Positions 12,005 to 21,653 of a stretch of 64,000 nt of DNA are shown piece after piece (within the stretch, counting starts at the first letter, position 1; each line of letters opens with the position of its first letter). The notes under the pieces are model-generated. The model did no database searches, was not told the origin of the DNA, and saw nothing but the letters and a program-made list of their open reading frames with translations. Position numbers and translations under genes: made by a program. Source of the DNA: Angiostrongylus vasorum (taxonomy: Eukaryota; Nematoda; Chromadorea; Rhabditida; Metastrongylidae); the NCBI GenBank assembly GCA_018806985.1, contig JADANN010000098.1, positions 744,001 to 808,000 on the forward strand, written 5' to 3'.

Positions 12005-12265
12005 GGTGCGTGTGACGTAGTGGTCGGAGGCCCCCTGCTACACAGACGTGGAATCAGTCCTCGCGACCATGACCCTCCAAGCCTTCTATCTCTCCGGAGT
12101 TGGAAAATTGGTACCAAGATAGCAGCATTGGCTCAATACAACGGTGGGCCACTGCGAGTCATTCTGAAAAGCCAGATATGCATTAAACCACCTTCAAACG
12201 ATGCTTAATGAAGCAGAATGCATGGTGCATCCCTCAGGGATTGATCCACTCCAAGAGCACTAACC
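12005..12265 (+). repeat. SINE-2 copy with internal deletion
   Basis: It has the Pol III head (gtgcgtgtgacgtagtggtcgg, then acgtggaatcagtcctcgcg), the middle ggtaccaagatagcagcat and the end atgcatggtgcatccctcag. It lacks part of the middle relative to the 3655 copy. Confidence 0.65.
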
Positions 12266-12269
12266 ATTG

Positions 12270-14580
12270 TCCTTTTTCATCATGGTGGGAAAATTTAAAC
12301 TCCGAGTAATTTTAACGGAAGCGTAGCAGCATTTCAACGTCCTTGCGCTCTAATCAACCTGTGCTGTAATATCAATAAGTAATCCTGTTCTGATGAATGC
12401 GAGAGTGACAAGAAAACGGAATTGTGCACATAAATGGCAGCAGTGTGGGCGACGTTTGAGCTTCTGAGAGAAATCACCGATCATCTAAAAGGTCGGAATC
12501 TTCTTTTTCACTTTCTCAATTCAAAAATCTCCTCTTACGCATCAGAGATTGAGCTGACATTTCAACCACGTCATAAATGGGGTGAGCTAACCAAGAAGCG
12601 CTTGAACCACGTCATCTCACACTTAACAGGCACACACAGCACCTATCTGGGTGGCACAGTTCGGACCCACGAAATTTTAACCCATCTCTGAGATTGATGG
12701 AACATACACCGAAAAATGAAACAACAACAAGTAGGTCGGCCAGTAATGAGAAGAGTGTATGACAAATGAACAGAAAGAACGGTGGAATAGGTTCAAAGAG
12801 GAAGCAAATGACACCTGACACCAGTGATACGCACCCACTGGGTTTTATTGAAGCTAAAGTCATCCAGCTGCATTCACAGCTAAGAATTCGCTACGGATTT
12901 TGGGATGAAACTTGCACACGTCACTATGTTCCAAACAGATGGCAACCATTGTCGACAATTGCGAGATATGGAAACGGATGGTAAATGTATCATGGCTTTT
13001 CACTAGCCATGATTATATGTTGTCCGAGTGTTCAAGTATTCAATCAAATAACTAAAACTATCCTTCATGTGACCTAACGTTCAACGTGTGTTAAACTTTT
13101 ATTCATCCGATGAGCTTTCACATACCGTGAGAGTCTGGCAGTATCCCTCATGCGTTTTAATTTTTTTTACATCCGTCGTTCACAAAGATCTTCGTATTTA
13201 CGTGTGTTCGACTGCCCACATGAAGATCTTGTCTTCTCATGCGTATTGTTGGATCCTGTTTTTCGCAATTTTTTTCCCTGCATGTTGGTTTAGCTCCATT
13301 CGCGCATTCATGTGTCCCTCACTGCACATAGTCAGTGGCTCCTGTGGATAGGATCGAGCTATTCATAATATGTGAAGCACCAACTCGCTGACCTCGAAAG
13401 GATTTGATATTTGCTTTTGCACAGATTGAGTTATCAACACTGTGCTTTCTTCCTTTATTTATTTTACTTTCTTATGTATGAACTGCTTCTGTAACTTTAT
13501 TGGTATTATTCGACATTATGTCCACGTCCTTGTCCATTAGATGAATGTAGTGTAGTACTATGGCAGCTGCTTGAAACATTACTTTAGAAACAGTTTGTCC
13601 ATCAATGAACAGTTTATCGTAAATTCGATCAGTCTGAAAGAATTTCTATATGGAGGTATCCCGAAGATCGCATCTGGCAGAAGGCTACCGTGGATATTAG
13701 GGACACGAAAGTCATAATTGAAGTAGGCTCAAAGGTAAACCGTTCCATAACAGGAATAAAAGTTGAAAAGATAGCTATTCTACCGTAAGTGATGACTTGG
13801 CTGTGGTTCTAGGTATCTATAGTTCTATGGCTAGATGTTAATTAAAAAAACCACACTACACGTAAGTCGAGTTTTCACACCGGAAAAGCAATGTAGTCTC
13901 CAAAGAAAGTGACGGCACCGAAACGGTAGCCGAGTAAGGTTTCGACATTAATCACGTTTTAGCCTATATTAGTGGAAAAAAGTAGGCATTGATTATTTAT
14001 GGCAAAGTCAAATGAAAATCGCTTTACAAAGCACTACAACGAGACCGTTTTGTCACCCGTGAGCAAATCGCACCGAAATGTCAGCAATGAATCAGAAGCC
14101 TCTCGAAGAGCCACCATTCCTAGCTACTCAAAACCAGGCTACACAGTTGCTATCCATACCGCTCCGTTGCTTTTTTATAAGTCTTCGTTGTGATGTCAAC
14201 TGCTTGAAACGCGAAACTCTGCTTCATCCACTCTACTCAGCAAACCTGTGCATTAGCATTTTTTTGCACAGCTGAACAACTACTTCTGCGAGTAAAAAAT
14301 TCATCAATGAAGGTTCAGTCAAAATGAACTGGACGACATTATTGGATTCAGAAGTTCGAATTTTTGTTGCAGCACTTTGTCATAACTGTACTGACTACGA
14401 TAATCCTACTTCAATTAATCAATTTCTTTCAATGTTGAAGAGAGTGCGGAGGTTCAAACTTTCCGCTCAGTTGGACACTTCATGCTAATCAGCTATGCCT
14501 ACCTCTCCTTCACCAAGCCAAAGAATTTATTCAAAGGACTGACTTTCTATAAACCGAGGCATAAATAATCGGTATATTCA
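12270..14580. other. Stretch without a firm gene
   Basis: An 85-codon + frame at 12434-12691 begins with ATG but has no splice or family support. No repeats were recognised here beyond vague similarity near 13180-13330. Confidence 0.25.
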
Positions 14581-14638
14581 TTTATATGTTCTTATGAACT
14601 GATCTTGTTGAGCTGATCCTCAGGTTGCTATAGTTACC

Positions 14639-14916
<278 letters not shown>

Positions 14917-14925
14917 GCCCTCATT

Positions 14926-14965
14926 ATGGCCGAGACGTTTCGGCGATTTCGCCTTCCTCAGAGCC
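14926..14965 (-). ncRNA. Hammerhead-ribozyme-like core in foldback H1
   Basis: On the minus strand the order is: GGCT, the core CTGAGGA, an extra A, stem GGCG with loop AAAT and partner CGCC, GAAA, then CGTC. The known hammerhead consensus is CUGANGA, stem II, GAAA, stem III, then a NUH cleavage site. Here CTGAGGA and GAAA are both intact. ACGT could form stem III only between two copies, as in described double hammerheads. The extra A next to stem II is a departure from the consensus. Distal stem I pairing (GGCT with GGCC two bases further on) is imperfect in this copy. Confidence 0.4.
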
Positions 14966-15466
14966 GTAGTGTTAGAGTGGGTCTGCACTGTCGACGACCA
15001 ACAACGACAATGACAACAACGACAACAATAACAAGAACGACAACTATACCGAACCCGCATCAGCTAATCAAGTTCAGTTCATAAAAAACATAAGACATAA
15101 GCGTGAAGAAGACAGGACGGCAGACACCGGATCACTTAGTTGAATATCAGTCTTTGTTTCCGTTTTCCTTTCTTCTCCGAACGTTGCTGTTTACCCATTC
15201 ATCAGGATCATAATCGAGTGGTCTCTCGTCACTTTTACAAACCAGTAGCTTCAAGTTCTTTTTAGCATTTGTGCCAGTTGAATTCTTTCTGTCTTCTAAA
15301 CTGCGATCAAAAACATTCCGTTGTTTTCTCTTTAAGTGACAAAATTATCAATAACTTGCTATTCGTGAGAAGTTTAAAAACTTTTGGAAGCCTGTTATAT
15401 GCAAAACTCTATACCATCTTGTCATAGATTGACCATCCTCTTCTTTAATTATTATATTTTTAGATA

Positions 15467-18400
15467 ATGTTAAACAATATTATTCTTCTACTTTCATTGA
15501 ATGAAGTCGTTCATTCATTCGGTCGCACCCAATCCACAGCCGTAGAAGGTGTTCTGAAATGTGGAGATGAGCAAGCCGAAGGCGTACTAGTGAAGCTTTA
15601 TGAAGATGATTCCTGTGAGTTCCACAAGCCTATTTAGGTGGTTTTCCTTTGCTATACATTTCGCTGCAATATAAAGGACCTATATGACTTCTGCCTCCGT
15701 TTAGCTATCAATTGATTAAGATGCAACATAGAAGAAACTAGCGCCAATTTCAGTTAACACTTTATCAGTTTCGTTACTCATCGGAATGTGTGGTTCGTTC
15801 GTAGTCAACAGAAAACCTATTGCTAACAGATCGGTGTCGTTTACACGCTTTTCACCTCAATCGTGTCGTCTTCGACAGAAGGATAGGCTGCAAACCAAGC
15901 AGGCAGAGTTTCCAAAGGAATTCAGAAGGTGAATAAAGTCCACACGATAGCCAAATTCGTTGAAATATCTCGACACTTCAAGACTACCCCCTAACCTAGA
16001 TTTGCCCTCCCTAAACCAATCCCGCTGACGGGTGATTGCTGATAAAAGCGTTAGGTAGAAAACTAGCTAACAGAATCGCAGATCAAGGGCTTTCTGTGGC
16101 GCAGAGTGTAATGCGCGAGCCTCCGGAAAGCGGTTGTCGTGGTTCGATCTATCCAAGCCCAAGTTTTACGAATATCTCAGCATCGATGTAGGTGATTTCG
16201 CATAATACTCTTCCGTGAAAAATTGTGGAAGGTAGTAAATAAAAAGGTAAACATATCTCAGCATCATTGTGGTTATGACTATTTTCCGAACGTTCCGAAT
16301 GTAATCATCTACTGTAAATCCTTTAATAATAGACATATCATTTTTGGGGTGAAACGAATCGCTAGGAAATTGACAAAATGCCCTGGAATTATGACATCCT
16401 TCCTTCAAAATGCATCATTCTTCTGCAATTGGTGTTGATCATCGAACTTTCTTGCATAAATGTCCCCTACGAAGACAGACACCGGATTGAAAGAATTGAA
16501 TGTAAACGGGCCTCTGTCTTGCGGAGGTCTTACCTCACCTTGATAATGCTTAATGATTAGCAAACAAATGCTACCAAGAATACGTCACGGAGTAAAAAAA
16601 AGTTTGCACCTTGTTGGAAAAGGCCAATGGAGTGTGTCGTTTCGGCTAGAAAAAGCTCACAGCGGTCTGAGACACATGTGACTGAAGTTCATAGTTAAAA
16701 AAGGCAACTATTTTTTTGTGCACAACTAGTCCTACAATTCTATAGTTCGCAAAACCACAATGATGCTGAGATATTTGCAAAACTCCGGACCACAGGTGTC
16801 TACGATGGGGAACGAACGCGCTATTGTCCTTTCCGGGGACTAGCGCGTTCACCACCACACCATGCGGGTCCTTCGTTTCGCCTGTCTCTCAGCTAGTTCT
16901 TATCGATCTGTGCCGTCAGCAATCACCCGTCACCGGGACTGATCTGGGGAGCCCAACCGTGTTAGGCTGAGGCTTTTAGTTATAATCACAATGTTTACTG
17001 TTTTATTTACTGCCTACTATTTTTAATGGCAGCGTACAATGCGAAATATAACTACAACGATGCTGAGATATTTGCAAAACTCGGACCGCAGGTCGTTGTA
17101 GTTATATTTTGCATTGTACCCTGCCATTAAAAATAGTAGGCAGTAGATAAAACAGTAAACAGTATGAAAGATAGTTGATAAACTTTATAGAAAGATAGCC
17201 TAGAAAGCTGTCAGGTGGCGTGTTCCGAAAAGCAGGTGCAGAGAGAATTTTTGAATTACTGGCTTTAATGTCTAATACTAACGTTTTATCTCTGAAACAG
17301 TTTGACTTTTTTAAGAAACCGTAAGCTATTCGTAAATTTTGAGATTCAACAAAACTTCCCTCTTTACTGTAACACAAACTGCACCAGAAGTATGGTATCT
17401 CACTAGAATCGTTTCCGAAAAGGGCACGGCTGTGAGGAAGAAGACTTCGAGACGATAGCCCTAATAAATATTTGGTTACAACCTCGAGCTAGCTTACTAA
17501 TGAGATAAGGTACATTGATCATTCATGCCGAATTTTAATGAAAGGTGGTTTACAATAGTGCTAAGGCATGTATCATGTTGGTGTAATAATAGAGGTTAAC
17601 TTTATTCCTACAAACTTTACAAAGACTTTTTGTAATGTATGTTTCAAATGCCTCCCAAAGGTTTACCGCCTTATCATGGCTGGAAGGTGTCCCTGGGTGT
17701 CGGGCTACGATGTACAGCGAGGGGATTCATCCCCCTGGCAGGGTCTCCCAATCTTAAAAGGAGTCCGGCGTTTCTATCAGAAGCCTAGCTAAGAGTAAAC
17801 CGGCACTAGGATCCACCGCCGTCCTGGGATCAAAGTCGCATGACGGAAAATCTCCTGCTGATCCACAAGTGCTGCGACTGCCTGTGGTGGTGAAGACTTA
17901 GGGCAGACTTTTTTCCAGGCCGACCTCGGGATTCCAGGGAACCACAATGGCTTAACCAGGAAATCTCCGAAGAATGGAGGTTGTGCTGGGGTCCCGCACA
18001 ACCAGTGAGGACGGGCTATTCAAGTATCAAGTATGTTTCACATGATCCACCATTACATATACTGCGACTATTTCACAAATTCTTTAATTCTTTTTCGTTT
18101 TCAACTATGCAACGTCCACTGTCTTCAAGTTTGCCTTTAGGTTCCGCTGTTGCCTGAAAAGTTTCGATGGCTCTGAGGCTGCTAATCGGAGCTGTCCGTC
18201 CAAAATTTACCTAAGACGTCATTTAAAAAGACCATGAAAAAATTAATTATCGTTCCCAATTAGGTTGGAATTGGAAACGTGGAGAAGAGCGCCGCACAGA
18301 TTGTAAGGATAGCGACGTCATCGCCGTTGTGAATTGTGCTCTTCGCTTCTTTTACACAACGAGAACGACCCATTTGTTATGATATTATGACATCGAGTAG

Positions 18401-19671
18401 AAGCTTGACTCTATGCGGCGACTGCGAATGTTACGCAAAAAAGGTTGGAATGGAGTGTCCGTGAGGTTCCTAAAGCACATTCCGAACATCATTTGGAAGA
18501 AAATATGGTTACTATTGTTAGGTTTCTTTGGTTGTCTAGCAACATGAGTATCAAGAAGTGGAAAACAAAAAAACGTCCACTCTTTTTACATAACATCGCT
18601 TTACAACTTGCAAGCTAACGCTATAGAAATTGAACGAGGTCTGATACGAAACTCTACGTCGGCCATGGTGTTTGTCGGAATTGCACCTTGTTAACTACTT
18701 CCCAAGAAGAACTTTTTAACACCCGTATCGCTGCTAAAAATTCTTCGAAGAATTCGTCGCTTCAAGAATTCCAGTATCCCATTCTTTCTAAATGAAAAAG
18801 ACCTCCTTTTTATGGGAAAAAATGTCAGCTTCTAGTTGTTCTGGTCTCGATAAATAAAGTTGACTTCAAGCTCAGTTGTGGCATTTCATGGTGCTCAGCA
18901 CAAAACAATGTTGTCTCGGTACCAAGGAAAAAATGTGAAAACACTCCATTTAGTATTCATTTTTCCTTAAACACTTGAGCCAGAAAACCCATAAAAAACT
19001 GCATAAAAAAATGATGAATAGAAAATCGCTGGAGTACTGAGTTTGAAGACGAACTTATCTGAAATGTTTCCAGTAACGCCAGATGAGCTGATGGACTCTG
19101 CGGAGACAGACAGTCATGGGAGGTTTAAAGTAAGCGGTTCTTCTGACGAAGTAAGCCATTGTGCATCTTTTTTTTCAGAAAAAAAATTTGAAATACTAGA
19201 AAACTTTCGGCACTTTGTTCTAGAAAATGTAGAAAAGTTGATGTGTCCCGTTGATAGCAGCTATGGTCTTCGCGTAAGACCTTCCCATTGCGTGAAGTAT
19301 TGGGCTTTTGATGGCCTGCATGCAAAACACTTGGGCATTTTGGATTCCAATAAAAGTTTTTCTGAGACGTTGTAGGATTTTGTATTGAAGTGCGAAGATC
19401 TGTTCGAGTTTCAGGTCAGCGAAATCGAGCCGAAGCTTAATATTTATCACGACTGCGACGATGGTATTATGGTAAGGTTGTATTTCCCTGTAAATTCTCG
19501 AAATAAATCCCGTTTGAATTGTCTGTTCAGCCGTGCCAACGCAAGTTGACGATCTTCATCCCGTCCGAATACATCACAACCGCCAAACAGCCAGCAAAGG
19601 TTTTCAATTTGGGCATCTTACAGTTGGCTGGAAGATACCCTGACGAAGAGAGAGACTGCCTGCACGCCTAG
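15467..19671 (+). CDS. Transthyretin-like (TTL) family secreted protein, complete, 4 exons
   Basis: Exons are 15467-15614, 19074-19150, 19415-19471 and 19531-19671, giving 140 residues; all splice phases agree. Residues 1-17 (MLNNIILLLSLNEVVHS) form a likely signal peptide. Then come TAVEGVLKCGDEQAEGVLVK and LYEDDS, a stretch with TDSHGRFKVSGSS, NIYHDCDDG, and finally PCQRKLTIFIP and GILQLAGRYPDEERDCLHA. These are the hallmark blocks of the nematode TTL family (Pfam transthyretin-like), a beta-sandwich fold, with the usual four cysteines at about 32, 89, 96 and 137. TTL proteins are abundant secreted proteins in parasitic nematodes, and most have no known function. The starting ATG is the first in frame and gives the signal peptide. 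Intron 1 is 3.46 kb and repeat-filled; the other introns are 264 and 59 bp. No clear AATAAA was seen just downstream. Confidence 0.9.
16015..16215 (+). repeat. SINE-B copy in TTL intron 1
   Basis: The leader gctgacgggtgattgctgat and the tail aatatctcagcatc are shared with SINE-A. The tRNA-like head differs: A-box-like tgtggcgcagagtgtaatgcg and B-box-like tggttcgatct. Confidence 0.65.
16740..16990 (-). repeat. SINE-A copy in TTL intron 1
   Basis: A full minus-strand unit with tail (gatgctgagatatttgcaaa), tRNA-like head and leader (agcaatcacccgtcaccggg, then ggctgaggc). Confidence 0.75.
16991..17163. repeat. Near-perfect inverted repeat of SINE tails
   Basis: The arms at about 16991-17063 and 17091-17163 are inverted copies of the SINE-A/B tail module (tactgcctactatttttaat, ggcag, then gaaatataactacaacga), separated by about 27 bases. 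They differ at only a few positions, so the duplication is recent or corrected. Lies in TTL intron 1. Confidence 0.75.
17645..18025 (+). repeat. Repeat-D copy in TTL intron 1
   Basis: It has the same ordered blocks as the 8970 copy, including tcatcatggctgg, cctagctaagagtaaacc, gatcaaagtcgcatg, gacctcgggattccaggg and cgcacaaccagtgaggacgg. It ends in a short duplicated caagtatcaagta. Confidence 0.65.
18030..19030. other. Rest of TTL intron 1
   Basis: No exon or repeat family recognised. AT-rich with homopolymer A runs. Confidence 0.4.
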
Positions 19672-20133
19672 CATAAATACGGCTGTGGGATTATTGTAGA
19701 CGAATTTACACAAGTATACTGTACAGGAGAACATTTTCTTGAAAAAGTGAAGAAAAAAGAGTGAATTACTTTTTCAAAATAGGATTTTAGCATGGATTTT
19801 AGCCTTATCTATGCATGTTTGTCTCTTCTAATGATTACATTTTCTACGCCAACGTTTCATTTACGAGCCAATTTGTTTTCCCTAGTGGATTACGTCGAAT
19901 ATAAATTCTTACACCAAGGTGTTCTGAAATTTCTGCTGTCCATAAGAGAAGTTACAGTACCAATAGTCTTTGGGAGAATCCTAGACGATTTCCTCTGCCA
20001 CCTTAAACGAACACAAAATTGTTTATGACTAACGAATGGCACAGAGTAACGGCGAAAAGAACACAGTCATCGTTTATGAGTGAGTTTATGAGTAGTGATG
20101 AAGTAAAAAATGCGCACCACCGTGGCCTTTCAG

Positions 20134-20298
20134 GATACCCAGTACCTTCAGGAACAAAGTCCTGGCATGACCTGCAAGACCGTCAGCTGGCCTCTGCTTC
20201 TCGCGACACGAATCTCGACAAGAAAAGAAATGTTCGCGGACTCTAGAAAGTCAGCGTTCCAGTGTAATGGATTGGACGAGTATGTGCCTAATTCGTAA
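20134..20298 (+). CDS. Candidate terminal exon, unknown protein
   Basis: The acceptor gtggcctttcag is followed by 54 codons and TAA. The peptide starts DTQYLQEQSPGMTCKTVSWP and ends LDEYVPNS. It lies between the TTL gene and the PH-like gene, with a SINE-3 copy immediately downstream. No family recognised, and upstream exons were not found. Confidence 0.28.
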   Translation, partial: DTQYLQEQSPGMTCKTVSWPLLLATRISTRKEMFADSRKSAFQCNGLDEYVPNS

Positions 20299-20351
20299 GA
20301 CGTCGACTCCATTATTCTTTAGGTCGTTCAATAAAGTTTACTAGTAAAGTT

Positions 20352-20690
20352 TACTGGAGAAGTACGTAGCCGAGTGGTTTGTGATGCAGTCCATTAGGAA
20401 GTAAGATACTGGTTCATTGTACTCCACCGCACACTCTTGCAATCCACGTGGGAGTGGGTTAGCTCGGCTATCTCCAATATTGCTGAGAATCAACTCGATC
20501 AGCATTGGACGACATTTATGTAGAACTCCAAGCCCTCAACCAACAGCGGAAACAACCTGTGAAATGTTCAAAGACCTTAGTAGACGAGTAGACGACGAAT
20601 GTGAGGAAAGCGAATGGTTTTGAAAAAGTTCTGCGATCAGCACTGTAGATGTGATAGTGGGCCATGTAGTGGTAAAGAATAATCAGAAAA
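20352..20690 (+). repeat. SINE-3 copy, diverged head
   Basis: The A-box-like region is gtagccgagtggtttgtgat and the B-box-like ggttcattgtac is mutated. The body shares tgaggaaagcgaatgg, then ctg.gatcagcactgtagatg and gtgggcca with the 55058 copy. Confidence 0.6.
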
Positions 20691-21653
20691 TAAATTTTGC
20701 TAAGTTGTGTCCACTACAATCCGAAGCCAATGCTATTTTCCTAAAACATCGACATTAATTCGCATGCGGAATTTTTGCTGTCCATGTTAGTGTCTATTAT
20801 ATAAAGCAATACTTCAGGAATACTTAGTGGATAAAAAATCAGTCTACGTAAATGGACTTCTTAATCCAATTATAGTGCCATCTAATGAAAGGCATACTAA
20901 TTCCCTGAAGTTGTTGGAAGGAACTGGCGAAGAATAGAGATTCCGAAGCAAAGCCTTCAGACCAAAGGAGTTTCTGGCCCCGTACAGATGAAAGCCTTCA
21001 TTGTGTTTTAATCAAACCAACTGCTACAAGAATAACGTTTCTACTACGATCTTTGCTAAACTGATAAGGTCGTCATATCATAACAGCCACCTACAAGGTA
21101 TGAAACATGGCAATACAAGTGTTATCACGGTTAAGAAGTGTTTATGGAACCCGGTGATAAGGTCAATATTTTTCAATGGGGTGTCTTTATAGGCTTCATT
21201 TCCTACCAACTGTAAGGCTGATGTTGTGTTTCAAACGCCATTTAAATGAGAATCTACCAACTCAGGTGAGTATTTCCACCAGAACACTGTTGGCTTCTGG
21301 ATTGATTCTCCTACTTTAACCTCCGTACTAGGGCAAAGTCTATTTAGATGACGAGCACAAGCCCCGACCAGATTACTGCTTATTGGGTCACTAGTTTTTC
21401 CGCATGGTTTTTTGTGGGCAGTCTATGAAATAAATGTCACGTGAAGCAGAATCATTTCTGGAGGCGAATTGTTAACCAGTTTATGAGAGAAGTCGCCATA
21501 ATAATTTCCGAATGACAGGTTAAAAATTTCTGCTCGGTTTCTTACTCTAGGTGCTCTAATTTGCAGCAGCATTCACGCTTCTAATTGGTGAACATCGTTC
21601 CCGAAGTGGTGTGTTTTGTGACTTCTCACATCACTAGGCGTTCTTTGTTTCAG

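Noticed and set aside
12434..12691. 85-codon ATG-started plus frame
   Set aside because: No splice sites, no recognisable domain, no neighbour supports it; left as unannotated.
19792..20028. 78-codon frame with a signal-peptide-like start, just after the TTL gene
   Set aside because: Its hydrophobic start can come from AT-rich DNA; no second exon or family was found.
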